DNA of 64,000 nucleotides from an uncultured Eggerthella sp. (lineage in GTDB: Bacteria > Actinomycetota > Coriobacteriia > Coriobacteriales > Eggerthellaceae), in NCBI GenBank assembly GCA_937998355.1, contig CALLDI010000010.1:1-64000 (forward strand), given 5' to 3'. A program made the position numbers and the translations under genes. Below the pieces are notes generated by a model. That model did no database searches. It had not been told where the DNA came from and saw only the letters and a list, made by a program, of their open reading frames with translations. Below are positions 18,867-27,549 of this stretch, piece after piece; the first letter of the stretch is position 1; every line of letters begins with the position of its first letter.

Positions 18867-19394
18867 TTATTCGACCGTTACAAGAGAGAAGATCTCGACG
18901 TCGGTCACTTCTGCGACTAGCGAACGCGGGTCGAGGAACGCGAGTTCCATGAAGAATCCCATGCCTGCAAGGCGAGCGCCCGAGCGCTCGACCAACTTCA
19001 CCATCGCGACCGCCGTGCCGCCCGTTGCGATCAAGTCGTCGATGATCAGAACCACGTCGTCCTCATCGAACGCATCGGCATGAATCTCGAGCGAGTTCTT
19101 GCCGTACTCGAGGTCGTAATCTTCGCTGATGGTCTCACGCGGAAGCTTGCCTGGCTTGCGCGCCGGCACGAACCCCGCGCCCAGCTTATAGGCGACCGCG
19201 GTGCCGATCAGGAAGCCACGCGCCTCAGCGCCGATCACCTTCGTCACGCCCAGACCCTCGAAGTGCGCCGCCAGATCGTTCACGATCTGCGCGAACGCCT
19301 CAGCATCCGCCAACGCCGGCGTGATGTCCTTGAACACCACCCCCGCCTTTGGATAGTCCGGAATATCCACAATCAGTTTTTCATAACTGTTCAT
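18867..19394 (-). CDS. apt: Adenine phosphoribosyltransferase
   Basis: The 175-residue enzyme makes AMP from adenine and PRPP in purine salvage. The opening DIPDYPKAGVVFKDITP, the ARGFLIG block and the PRPP loop VVLIIDDLIATGGTA (about 113-127) are diagnostic, and the length is typical. The start overlaps no other gene; the downstream end faces the VanZ-RDD gene. No purine operon is adjacent, but a nucleobase permease of the NCS2 family is encoded at 34054-35364. Confidence 0.97.
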   Translation of the reverse strand: MNSYEKLIVDIPDYPKAGVVFKDITPALADAEAFAQIVNDLAAHFEGLGVTKVIGAEARGFLIGTAVAYKLGAGFVPARKPGKLPRETISEDYDLEYGKNSLEIHADAFDEDDVVLIIDDLIATGGTAVAMVKLVERSGARLAGMGFFMELAFLDPRSLVAEVTDVEIFSLVTVE

Positions 19395-19458
19395 GTATCA
19401 GCCTTCACTTAGCACATTCATTTATAGAGGTGTTTGGATCACACTGGCTACGTTACCA

Positions 19459-20319
19459 TTAGCAGCACTTCTTACAGGCTGTGTAACCACGACTTTCTGC
19501 TGCGCTGATAGAGAGCGAAGTCGCGCCCTTCATATTGCTGCACGTAGACCTACTGTGATACTTCTTCCCTTTGCCGCTTGAGGCAATATACACCGTAGCT
19601 TCATTCGTCGCTGGAGCTTTTTGCGCAGTTGAGCTTTGAGTCGACTTCTTGCTTTCAGAAGCTTTAGCCTTCGCTGCTGCCTCTGCCTTGGCTTTAGCTT
19701 CAGCTTCGGCCTTTTCCTTCTCAGCCTTAGCTTTCTCCTCTGCTTCCTTCTTCGCCTTCTCTTCTTCCTCTGCTTTCTTCGCTGCTTCCTCTTCAGCTTT
19801 CTTCGCGGCAGTTGCTTCTTCGGCCTTCTTCGTCAATTCGGCATCAAGCTTTATACGGAGATCAACATTGCAATCTTTGCTTCCATCAAAGACGATGGTC
19901 ACAGGCTCAGCTGTAAAGCAATGATCACTATTCGATGCTTTATTATCCGCAAGAGATACCTTATATGTTCCAGGCTCTAGTTTTGTATCGAATTTCTGGC
20001 CAGGAACAGCTGTGTACTTCTTCGATATTGGAGTTTGGCTGTTATCTTGTCTCTCGAACAAAACGACAACATCGCCATCTTCAGCAGTGCTCCACTGGTC
20101 AGCCTTGACCGTGAATGAAAGAACGGCAGTCGCTTTTTGGGATGCAGCTTGATTCGAACGTACGTCTGATCCACCTGCGACTGCAGATGAACATCCTCCA
20201 AGAAGAACCAGAGCTAACGCTATCACGATAGCAACGAATGCCTTTGTATGCTGCTTACGGAAATCATTTACGCGATCGATGACCGCGGTCGCAGCTTTCT
20301 TGCCAGTTTCTTTATTCAT
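19459..20319 (-). CDS. Lys/Glu/Ala coiled-coil lipoprotein with Cys/His C-terminal motif
   Basis: The 286-residue product has a cytoplasmic basic segment, one hydrophobic stretch (about 27-42) ending in a lipobox at Cys43 (LLGGC), a small beta-rich domain (about 60-160, with PGQKFDTKLEPGTYKVSLA), a Lys/Glu/Ala helix (about 162-222) and a C-terminal motif KYHSRSTCSN...GYTACKKCC. That His-Cys-Cys-Cys ending resembles the small zinc-binding module at the ends of some nucleases and surface proteins. It is probably an exported lipoprotein of unknown role. A promoter with a palindrome just downstream of its -10 box (20384-20414) suggests regulation by a repressor. Confidence 0.75.
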   Translation of the reverse strand: MNKETGKKAATAVIDRVNDFRKQHTKAFVAIVIALALVLLGGCSSAVAGGSDVRSNQAASQKATAVLSFTVKADQWSTAEDGDVVVLFERQDNSQTPISKKYTAVPGQKFDTKLEPGTYKVSLADNKASNSDHCFTAEPVTIVFDGSKDCNVDLRIKLDAELTKKAEEATAAKKAEEEAAKKAEEEEKAKKEAEEKAKAEKEKAEAEAKAKAEAAAKAKASESKKSTQSSTAQKAPATNEATVYIASSGKGKKYHSRSTCSNMKGATSLSISAAESRGYTACKKCC

Positions 20320-20342
20320 ATCGCACCTCTTGCCTAGAGCAG

Positions 20343-20367
20343 GCTGTCTTCATCGAATCAAGACAGC
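20343..20367. promoter_or_regulatory. Hairpin in the leader of the lipoprotein mRNA
   Basis: GCTGTCTT pairs with AAGACAGC around a 9-base loop, 24 bases upstream of the start codon. On the minus strand there is no U-tract, so it is a leader structure rather than a terminator for the lipoprotein. Confidence 0.5.
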
Positions 20368-20383
20368 TTTGTTCACAGCTTTA

Positions 20384-20400
20384 GTTCTACCAGGTAGAAC
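20384..20400. promoter_or_regulatory. Perfect palindrome, candidate operator
   Basis: GTTCTACCAGGTAGAAC is an exact 8+1+8 inverted repeat placed where the transcript of the downstream lipoprotein would start, 8 bases past the -10 box. This position is typical for a repressor site. Confidence 0.65.
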
Positions 20401-20408
20401 AAGAGGCT

Positions 20409-20414
20409 ATTATA
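20409..20414 (-). promoter_or_regulatory. -10 box for the lipoprotein gene
   Basis: A perfect TATAAT on the minus strand lies 90 bases upstream of the start codon, in an AT-rich gap. The -35 region is poor (TTAGGC at 18-base spacing), which would fit a weak or activator-dependent promoter. Confidence 0.55.
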
Positions 20415-20442
20415 ACGAAACTGGTGAATATCGCCTAATTAT

Positions 20443-21288
20443 TTAATTAGAAATATCGAGTTCAGCGAGCGCGAGATCGCCGATGAAGGAGGCGGCGGAA
20501 GGTTGAATGAGGCCAGTCTTGATGGCGAGCATAGTGACCGTGAGATCTGCCTTGATGCAGTCGCTTGCAGGTTGTCCAGTTTGGGCGTTCAGACCGCTCG
20601 GACAATCGACCGCCAGGATCTTCGTGTTGTGACTCTCGAGCAAATCATCCACGCATTCACCGTCATCACTCACATTCGAAAGCGATGTGTTTGCAGTAGT
20701 TCCTTCATGCGCCTCATTCATGGCGCAACGTTCGCAGGCTGCATTCGCGAGCTTTATCCATTCGTTGTAGGGTTCGCGAACCGTGTCATGCGCGAAGCCC
20801 GTACCCAAGATCGCGTCGATGATCAGGTCGGCTGAATTCAGAAGCGCAGCAAGATCTTCCGCGCCAGGATCGATCACGACCTCGAACTCGCTCGACGCAT
20901 CTGCCTTGAGCGCATTGGTGCGCGCGGGTTCAACGATCAGTTCGCTCGCTGGAACCTTCGACACGAGCGTAACGTTATATCCCTGATCGCCAAGCTCCTG
21001 CGCAGCGACCCAGCCATCGCCGCCGTTGTTGCCCGAACCACACAAGATCATGATCTTCTTCGCGGTCTTGCGCGCGTCGACCACGCTCGGAATGACCAGT
21101 TTGTCGTTGAAGGGTTGCAACGGATCGCCCTCGAACAGCAGATCGTTCGCATAGCTCGCGACCGCCTGCCCCGCGCGCACCATCAGCTCCGCGAGCGGCG
21201 TGCCCGATGCCGCGATTTCCTTTTCCCAGACAACCACATCTGCCACGTCCATCACGTTATTCGCTGGATCATTCACTCGTTCGCTCAT
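20443..21288 (-). CDS. nnrE: NAD(P)H-hydrate epimerase (YjeF N-terminal domain)
   Basis: The 281-residue protein carries the YjeF N-terminal fold: SGNNGGDGWVAAQEL (about 86-100) is the nucleotide-binding loop and LAVDCPSGLNAQTGQ a later conserved block. These enzymes interconvert the R and S hydrates of NADH/NADPH so that the dehydratase can repair them. The C-terminal dehydratase domain usual in bacterial fusions (NnrD) is absent and no separate nnrD is in the window. The start at ATG 21288 follows AAGGGGAG; an upstream ATG at 21336 lacks a site. An insert (about 185-225) with Cys/Asn/Ser-rich sequence enlarges the domain. Confidence 0.88.
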   Translation of the reverse strand: MSERVNDPANNVMDVADVVVWEKEIAASGTPLAELMVRAGQAVASYANDLLFEGDPLQPFNDKLVIPSVVDARKTAKKIMILCGSGNNGGDGWVAAQELGDQGYNVTLVSKVPASELIVEPARTNALKADASSEFEVVIDPGAEDLAALLNSADLIIDAILGTGFAHDTVREPYNEWIKLANAACERCAMNEAHEGTTANTSLSNVSDDGECVDDLLESHNTKILAVDCPSGLNAQTGQPASDCIKADLTVTMLAIKTGLIQPSAASFIGDLALAELDISN

Positions 21289-21380
21289 CGCTCTCCCCTT
21301 CTCGGTCGCTTTCATCTCATTGTAGGCAGCGAGCATCTCGCTCGTGCGCGCGCCGCAGAGAAGTTACGAACTTGAATACA

Positions 21381-21408
21381 CGAACACCCGCTGCCGGGCG
21401 GGTGTTCG
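21381..21408. terminator. Strong hairpin between nnrE and HIRAN gene
   Basis: CGAACACCCGC pairs perfectly with GCGGGTGTTCG (11 bp, 6-base loop). No long T-run follows on the minus strand (TGTATTC), so it may be a partial terminator or processing site after the HIRAN gene. Confidence 0.6.
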
Positions 21409-21479
21409 CAAGAAAGGAGATAGAAGAAATGAGTATGTAAGATTCAGGTTGGCGAGCGAGCTGGCGAACAAGATGGTAC

Positions 21480-21821
21480 TTAGGCGGCCGACTCGTCTCG
21501 CGCATCCGTGATGAAGATGCCGACACGCAGTTGCTTCCACGGGTCCGCATCGAGATTAACCTGAAGCACGCGCACCTCGAAGACATCGCTATGCCCATAG
21601 AAGAGCATGGTCGCGAGCGTCTCGTTCATGCACGCAGAAACATAGCCAAGCTTGAACGAACCGCTGTAAAGCGCGATGGCGTTCGCATCGTGCGGGTTAT
21701 CGAATTCCGGGCGGAGCTCGATCTGGTCACCGATCTTCATGCCACCGATCGCGAGCGCGCCATCCCAATACTGAAAACCGCTCACGTGGAAGCTGAAAAG
21801 TTGTTTCGAAGGTTGATACAT
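21480..21821 (-). CDS. Stand-alone HIRAN-domain protein
   Basis: The 113-residue protein is a single HIRAN domain: FSFHVSGFQYWDGA, GDQIELRPEFDNPHDANAIALY and KLGYVSACMNETLA are the family blocks. HIRAN domains bind single-stranded DNA ends, best known in the HLTF fork-remodelling helicase, and also occur fused to nucleases or alone in bacteria. The start is set at ATG 21821 (AAAGGGG upstream); a start at 21860 would add 13 residues. It is divergent from the Fic gene by about 150 bases and is not in an operon, so a DNA-damage role is only an inference from the fold. Confidence 0.85.
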   Translation of the reverse strand: MYQPSKQLFSFHVSGFQYWDGALAIGGMKIGDQIELRPEFDNPHDANAIALYSGSFKLGYVSACMNETLATMLFYGHSDVFEVRVLQVNLDADPWKQLRVGIFITDARDESAA

Positions 21822-21967
21822 CGTGATCGCCCCTTTCCTTGTTCGATCTGATGAAATCATCGTACGAAAAATGGAAGTGCTGGTTTGTCCTTTTTATGGG
21901 ACAGTTCAATTTGAGGCTGAATCAAGCTATTCTGCCAACAAGAAGACCCATACAAAAAGGAGGGAAC

Positions 21968-23095
21968 ATGGACGAAATCCGCGACTCGCGAGCCGGACAC
22001 ACGCGGCGCAACATGAAGGGCGCAGCAGCGTTCAATTCGTTCGTCCCCACCCCGCTGCAAGATATCGAGATCGAATGGACCGACGATCTGGCGCAAGAGC
22101 TCGCAGAAACCGAAGCCGCGCTCGCAAAGCTTGCGGCTGCATTCGCTGCTCTCGCTCCCGAGCAACAGGCTGAACTGGTTGAAGCTGCGCTTCGAGCGGA
22201 AGCGGAATCTTCCTGGAAGCTCACCGAGGGTCGCGATCTAGGACCGCGTTTCGACGGTTCGCGCGGTGCCTCTTTCAAGTCCAGCATCGCCACCGATATC
22301 GCGCTCGGCAGTGATGCTTCAGGTCAGGTCGCTCCCGATGAAGGCGCGCAGGCGAATCGCGAGACCGACGCCGCAAGCGCGACTTCGCAGGCTGGCAGCG
22401 CGAGCGAATACCTCTCGCTCATCTGTCTGCCGAGCGAGGACGGCGACGCCCTGTCGGCCGACGCACCCGAACTCGAGCCGATCGAGCTGCAAGAGATCGA
22501 CGATCTTGCCGCCGCGCTTCGCTATGCACTCGACCCCTTCGACGACCTGCCCGTCAGCCGCCGCTTGCTCGAGAATGCGCACTACCTCATGACGCAAAGC
22601 CCGCGCTACGAGAAGCTCTACCCGGGTGAGTTCCGTCGCTCGCCCAATTGGATCGCCGGACCGAAGGCGACGCTCGCGACCGCGCGCTACGTCCCGCCAG
22701 CCGACGAGGACATGACCGACGCGTTCAGCGCACTCGAGCACTTCATCCACGAAGCGAGCGATCTGCCCGAACTCGTGCGTATCGCGCTGACGCATTACCA
22801 ATTCGAGGCGATCCACCCGTTCCTCGACGGCAACGGCCGCATCGGGCGCATCCTCACGCTCGTCATGCTGCGCGACGCGGGCCTGATCTCGGCGCCGATC
22901 CTGCCGCTTTCGGACGTGCTACGTGAGCGCGCCGTCACCTATTACGGCTCGATCGATTTCGTCGAACACGAAGGTGAGTACGAGACCTGGGTGAAGTTCT
23001 TCCTGCTCGTGTTGCGCGAGGCTGCCGAGCGGGCACTCGAAATATCCGAGACACGCGAAAGGCTAAAGGCAGCCGAGCGATCTACCGCGCATTGA
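21968..23095 (+). CDS. Fic family protein (AMPylator-type) with N-terminal insertion
   Basis: The 375-residue product has the Fic core with the complete active-site motif HPFLDGNGRIGR (283-294; catalytic His283), expected to transfer AMP or another nucleotide moiety to a protein target. The Fic/DOC N-terminal part contains TPLQDIEIEWTDDL (28-41). Close relatives carry the inhibitory phrase SSxIEG just after that helical region; here it reads SSWKLTEG (81-88), and about 60 residues of Ala/Ser/Asp-rich sequence follow before the core resumes at about 148. The C-terminus adds a short helix rather than a winged helix. AAAGGAGGG before ATG 21968 gives a strong start. No antitoxin gene is adjacent. 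Confidence 0.85.
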   Translation: MDEIRDSRAGHTRRNMKGAAAFNSFVPTPLQDIEIEWTDDLAQELAETEAALAKLAAAFAALAPEQQAELVEAALRAEAESSWKLTEGRDLGPRFDGSRGASFKSSIATDIALGSDASGQVAPDEGAQANRETDAASATSQAGSASEYLSLICLPSEDGDALSADAPELEPIELQEIDDLAAALRYALDPFDDLPVSRRLLENAHYLMTQSPRYEKLYPGEFRRSPNWIAGPKATLATARYVPPADEDMTDAFSALEHFIHEASDLPELVRIALTHYQFEAIHPFLDGNGRIGRILTLVMLRDAGLISAPILPLSDVLRERAVTYYGSIDFVEHEGEYETWVKFFLLVLREAAERALEISETRERLKAAERSTAH

Positions 23096-23098
23096 ACC

Positions 23099-23321
23099 CT
23101 TTTGCAGCGATTTCGCACTTTTTTGCAAGAGATATGCGTTAGTAAGCACATTTTCGGGCGAACAAAGATGATTTCGCAGGATTCCTGACTATTTCTGCTG
23201 CATATTTGCGATCATACGTACGCTTTAGGTGTGTTCAGCAGATATATGTGCGTACGAACGAAAATCTCTTGCAATTTTTGGCACATCGACTGCAAACAAG
23301 CTGCAAAACAAACTGCAAAAC
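23099..23321. repeat. Intergenic inverted-arm element, copy A
   Basis: The left arm (23099-23150) begins TTTTGCAGCGA and holds TGCAAGAGATATGCG and AAGCACA. The right arm (23247-23321) reads inversely with TGTGCGTACGAACG, ATCTCTTGCA and GCTGCAAAA, the last terminal motif being repeated three times. A nested hairpin TCTGCTG/CAGCAGA (23194-23242) lies inside. It follows the Fic gene directly. Three related copies are listed at 32301, 39998 and 57272. Confidence 0.85.
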
Positions 23322-23408
23322 AGCTTTCACGCACACTAAAGCACGTTTTCTTGCTGAAGATTCTCGTTTTTCATGCGAGAGAGCGCAGGGGAACTAACAA
23401 GCGCACGC

Positions 23409-23482
23409 GTAAGTATTAAATAAGAGCATCGTGAGTATTAAATGAGCGCATCGGGAGTTTTAAATGGGAGTATTAAATGTAC
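23409..23482. repeat. 22-nt AT-rich tandem repeat
   Basis: Units starting at 23409, 23431, 23453 (shortened) and 23466 share GAGTATTAAATGAGCGCATC-like sequence. The array lies between element copy A and the hydrogenase genes. Confidence 0.85.
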
Positions 23483-23755
23483 GTTACACGCGCCCGTTTG
23501 GCCGAAACGGGTCGGCGCGGTACGCGGCAAGATGCTAGACTTTACACGTTTTTGAGAAGTTTCGCGCGTCCGAGAAACGCGCGGAAAACGAGGTCGCACA
23601 CGCCCGTTTGCAAGCGAGCAGAATGAACGATGCGAATCGCAGCGTTCTGCGAACGTAAGCCCATTTGCGAGCACGCGTTCGCCGCCTGCGATCGTATCGA
23701 GCACGCACGCTCCGCACGCACGCGGAAGGCCTCGTCGCATGAGAGAGGAACTCAT

Positions 23756-25588
23756 ATGTCTCGCCTTGTCGTGGAGACCCCCGAAGCCCGCGCGCTTCAG
23801 CAGGACTCCCTTGCGCAGTTCGCCGCGCAACGCCTCACGTCCCTCCCACCCGAACAATGCCCGGTCGACTTCACGGCGGGCCTCGCGCGCCTGTTCCAGG
23901 CGGATTCCTGCGGAAAGTGCACGCCCTGCCGCGTCGGCCTGACCGCCGCGACCGAGCTGCTCGACCGCATCCTCGCAGGTGAAGGGGCCCTCGAAGACCT
24001 CGAGATCCTGCGCGCCACCGCGCAGGTCATGTTCGACGCCTCCGATTGCGCGATCGGCTTCACCGCGGGCAAGACGCTGCTGCAGGCGCTCGACGGATTC
24101 GCGGCCGACTTCGAATCCCACGCCATGCACGACCGCTGCTCGCATCGCGCGAAGCCCGTCGCCCCGTGCGTGCAGACCTGCCCCGCGCACGTGAACATCC
24201 CCGCCTATATCGCGTGCATCCGCGCGGGCAAGCTCGACGACGCGCTGCGCGTCATCCGCAACGATAACCCGCTGCCCACCGTGTGCGGCTACGTCTGCGA
24301 GCACCCCTGCGAATTCACCTGCCGTCGCTCCTTCGAGGACGACGCGCTGAACATCTGCGGCCTGAAGCGCTACGCGGCCGACAACGCCAAGTGGAGCGAG
24401 CCGCCCGCATGGCTGCCGGCAACAGGCAAGACCGTGGCCGTGATCGGCGGCGGACCTGCGGGTCTTTCCGCCGCGTACTACCTGCAGCTGATGGGCCACG
24501 CCGTCACCATCTACGACCAGCGCGCGAAGCTGGGTGGCATGGTGCGCTACGGCATCCCTGACTACCGCCTGCCACAGGACAAGCTGGACGCGGACATCGA
24601 CTTCATCCTGCGCACGGGCGTGCAGGCGAAGGTCGATTGCGCTATCGGCACTGACATCACGTTCGACGAGATCGCCGACGCGCACGATGCGGTGTACGTG
24701 GCCATCGGCGCGCATACCGACAAGAAGCTGGGCCTGGACGGCGAGAACGCGCCGGGCGTCATCTCCGCGATCGACTTCCTACGCGCCGCGGGCGACGGCC
24801 TGCCGATCGACCTGGCCGGCAAGCGCGTGTGCATCGTGGGCGGCGGCAACGTGGCCATGGACTGCACGCGCACGGCGAAGCGCCTGGGCGCGGCCAGCGT
24901 CGAGTGCGTCTACCGTCGTCGCATCGCCGACATGACCGCGCTTCCCGAAGAGATCGAGGAAGCGCAGGCTGAAGGCTGCCAGATCACGCAGCTCGAGGCG
25001 CCCGCGGGCATCAAGCTCGACGCAAGCGGCGCGGTGTGCGGGCTCATCACGCAACCGCAGATCATCGGCGCGGTCGGGCGCGACGGACGCCCCGCCCCTT
25101 ACGCAGCCGACACCGATCCGCGCACCATTCCGTGCGACGTGATCCTGGTCGCGATCGGTCAGGACATCGATTCGGGCGCATTCGCGCACGTGGTCGAGAC
25201 GAACCGCGGCTGCATCATCGCACAGGAGGACGGCTCGATCGCGGGCGCTCCCACGCCGCTGTTCGCTGGTGGCGACGCGGTGTCCGGCCCCGCCACCGTC
25301 ATCAAGGCGATCGCCGCGGGCAAGGTGGCGGCCGCCAACATCGACGAGGCGCTGGGCTTTCATCACGACGTGTTCGACGCCGTGGACGTGCCGGCCGCGC
25401 GTCCCGCTATCGGCCCGAGCGGCCGCGTGAACCTGAAGGACGTGGCGTTCGCCGAGGCCGCCCAGACCTTCGACATCGCGAAGCTGGGCATGACCTGCCA
25501 AGAAGCATCGCAAGAATCAGCGCGCTGTCTGCGCTGCGACCACTATGGCTTCGCCGCCACCGCGAACGAGGAGGTACCGGCATGGTAG
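23756..25588 (+). CDS. NuoF-type Fe-S domain fused to GltD-type FAD/NAD(P)H oxidoreductase
   Basis: The 610-residue protein starts with a short segment ending in SCGKCTPCRVG (51-61) and a fourth Cys near 99, the N1/N3-type 4Fe-4S motif of NuoF, but without NuoF's FMN/NADH-binding fold. It continues with a GltD/NfnB-like module: CVQTCPAHVNIPAYI and CEHPCEFTCRR iron-sulfur ligands (about 137-190), an FAD motif VAVIGGGPAGLSAAYYL and an NAD(P)H motif VCIVGGGNVAMDCTR. It overlaps the hydrogenase gene by 7 bases, so it is very likely the pyridine-nucleotide-linked partner that passes electrons to or from HydA. GAGAGGA before ATG 23756 sets the start. Confidence 0.88.
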   Translation: MSRLVVETPEARALQQDSLAQFAAQRLTSLPPEQCPVDFTAGLARLFQADSCGKCTPCRVGLTAATELLDRILAGEGALEDLEILRATAQVMFDASDCAIGFTAGKTLLQALDGFAADFESHAMHDRCSHRAKPVAPCVQTCPAHVNIPAYIACIRAGKLDDALRVIRNDNPLPTVCGYVCEHPCEFTCRRSFEDDALNICGLKRYAADNAKWSEPPAWLPATGKTVAVIGGGPAGLSAAYYLQLMGHAVTIYDQRAKLGGMVRYGIPDYRLPQDKLDADIDFILRTGVQAKVDCAIGTDITFDEIADAHDAVYVAIGAHTDKKLGLDGENAPGVISAIDFLRAAGDGLPIDLAGKRVCIVGGGNVAMDCTRTAKRLGAASVECVYRRRIADMTALPEEIEEAQAEGCQITQLEAPAGIKLDASGAVCGLITQPQIIGAVGRDGRPAPYAADTDPRTIPCDVILVAIGQDIDSGAFAHVVETNRGCIIAQEDGSIAGAPTPLFAGGDAVSGPATVIKAIAAGKVAAANIDEALGFHHDVFDAVDVPAARPAIGPSGRVNLKDVAFAEAAQTFDIAKLGMTCQEASQESARCLRCDHYGFAATANEEVPAW

Positions 25589-27429
25589 AGACGATGACCG
25601 CGGCCGAGGTGAAGGCCGCTGCGAATCCCGCAGGCGCGACCGAGCGCCTGGTGAATATCACGATCGACGGACAGAAGCTTTCCGTGGCCGAAGATGCCAC
25701 GATCCTGCGCGCCGCCGCTGAAGCCGGCATCAAGATCCCGACGCTGTGCTATTTCGCGGACCTGAACGACATCGGCGCGTGCCGCGTGTGCGTGGTGGAG
25801 GTCGAGGGCGAAGATTGCCTGGCTGCCGCCTGCAACACCATCGTACGCGACGGGATGAGCATCCAGACGAACAACGAGCGCGTGCGCGACTCCCGCGTGA
25901 CCGCGCTGAAGCTGCTGCTCTCGCAGCACGACCTGAAATGCCACGAATGCGTGCGCAACTATACCTGCAAGTTCCAGGCGCTGCTGTTCGAATACGGGCT
26001 CGTGCGCGGCAACGAACAGGGCCAGGTGGTCGAGGCGACCCCGAACCCGTACGGCTCTCACCTGGCGCGCGGGGCGCGTGCGGCATGGCCAGCACCCGCT
26101 ATCATCCAGCGCAACACGAACCGCTGCGTGAAGTGCGGTCGCTGCGTGGCTGCTTGCGACAAGCTCGAGAACGTGGGCGTGTGGGGCTTCGTCGGCTCGG
26201 GCGCGAACGCGAACGTGGGCGTGCGCAATGGCGGCACGCCGCGCGAGGCCGGCTGCATCGCGTGCGGCCAGTGCATCACGCATTGTCCGACCGCGGCGCT
26301 CACCGAACGCGACGACATCGCGGCGCTGCAGGCCGCCATCGCCGACCCCGAGGTGACCACGGTCGTACAGATCGCGCCGGCCACGCGCACCGCGTGGGGC
26401 GTGGGCCTGGGCGCGGCCGAAGGCGAGCTGACCGTCGAGCACATGGTAGCCGCGCTGCGCGCGATGGGCATCGACTACGTGTTCGACACGTCGCTGGCCG
26501 CCGACCTCACCATCATGGAGGAAGGCACTGAACTGCTGCATGGCCTGGGAAAACAACAACCTGACGAGAACGGCGTCACGTGGCCGATGTTCACCAGCTG
26601 CTGCCCGGCGTGGGTGACGCGCGCGAAGGGTGCGCACCCCGACGTGGTGAGCCACCTCTCTACCGCGAAAAGCCCGATGATGATGCTGGGCGCGGTCATC
26701 AAGACGTGGTTCGCGCAAGAACACCAGCTCGATCCCTCGAAGATCTTCTCGGTGGCGCTCATGCCGTGCACCGCGAAGAAGAGCGAGGTCAAGCTGCCGA
26801 TGGAGTCGAACCCCGGCATCCCCGACATGGACGGATCGCTCACCACGCGCGAACTCATCCGCATGGTGCGCGCCTCCGGCATCGACGTGAAGAGCCTCGA
26901 GCCGCTGCCGCTCGACAACCCGCTCGACACCTTCACGGGCGCGGGCGTGATCTTCGGCACGACCGGCGGCGTGATGGAAGCGGCGCTGCGCACAGCGTAC
27001 TTCGTCGCGACCGGTGAACTGCCGCCACCCGATGGCTTCGAGTTCAAGGCGTGCGAGCATGGCGCGTGGACCGAGGCGACCTTCGACATGAAGGGCACGC
27101 AGGTGCGTTGCGCGGTGTCGCACGGCATGGCGAACGGCGAGGCGCTGCTGGACTCGATCCGCGCTGGCCAGGTGGAATACGACTTCGTCGAGATCATGGC
27201 CTGCCCGGGCGGGTGCGCGGGCGGCGGTGGCCAGCCCATCGACAGCAGCGAGAGCGAACGCGGCATGGCGCGCGGGCAGATCCTGCGCGGACTGGACCGA
27301 AACGCGCTGCCGCTGCGTTATTCGCACGAGAATCCGCAGGTCCAGATGCTGTATGCCGACTTCTTCGGCGAGCCGTGCTCCGAGAAGGCGCACCACCTGC
27401 TGCATACCGAGCACGTGGCCGCGCACTAG
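25582..27429 (+). CDS. hydA: [FeFe] hydrogenase catalytic subunit
   Basis: The 615-residue product has a 2Fe-2S domain (C56, C67, C70, C84), the His-Cys cluster HDLKCHECVRNYTC (116-129), two 4Fe-4S motifs (C182-C192 and C225-C235) and the H-cluster motifs TSCCPAW (338-344), MPCTAKKSE (394-402) and MACPGGCAGGGGQP (539-552). All H-cluster cysteines are present, so it should reduce protons or oxidise hydrogen. It is a modular NuoG-like subunit of the kind that works with NAD(P)H dehydrogenase partners. Translational coupling with the upstream flavoprotein (7-base overlap, GAGGAGG site) indicates a two-subunit enzyme. Maturation genes hydE/F/G are not in the window. Confidence 0.96.
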   Translation: MVETMTAAEVKAAANPAGATERLVNITIDGQKLSVAEDATILRAAAEAGIKIPTLCYFADLNDIGACRVCVVEVEGEDCLAAACNTIVRDGMSIQTNNERVRDSRVTALKLLLSQHDLKCHECVRNYTCKFQALLFEYGLVRGNEQGQVVEATPNPYGSHLARGARAAWPAPAIIQRNTNRCVKCGRCVAACDKLENVGVWGFVGSGANANVGVRNGGTPREAGCIACGQCITHCPTAALTERDDIAALQAAIADPEVTTVVQIAPATRTAWGVGLGAAEGELTVEHMVAALRAMGIDYVFDTSLAADLTIMEEGTELLHGLGKQQPDENGVTWPMFTSCCPAWVTRAKGAHPDVVSHLSTAKSPMMMLGAVIKTWFAQEHQLDPSKIFSVALMPCTAKKSEVKLPMESNPGIPDMDGSLTTRELIRMVRASGIDVKSLEPLPLDNPLDTFTGAGVIFGTTGGVMEAALRTAYFVATGELPPPDGFEFKACEHGAWTEATFDMKGTQVRCAVSHGMANGEALLDSIRAGQVEYDFVEIMACPGGCAGGGGQPIDSSESERGMARGQILRGLDRNALPLRYSHENPQVQMLYADFFGEPCSEKAHHLLHTEHVAAH

Positions 27430-27549
27430 CAGACGCACGGGCGATCGCGCGATCGCGCCGGTCGCAGAACGGCGGCCACGCGCGGCCGTTCGACCCCTTG
27501 ATAGAGCAAGACGAACGACGAAGACCGAACACGAGAGAAGGACGAATCC

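Noticed and set aside
23099..23321. CRISPR array or retron RNA as explanation for the inverted-arm elements
   Set aside because: There is no regular repeat-spacer pattern, no cas gene, and no reverse transcriptase near any copy.
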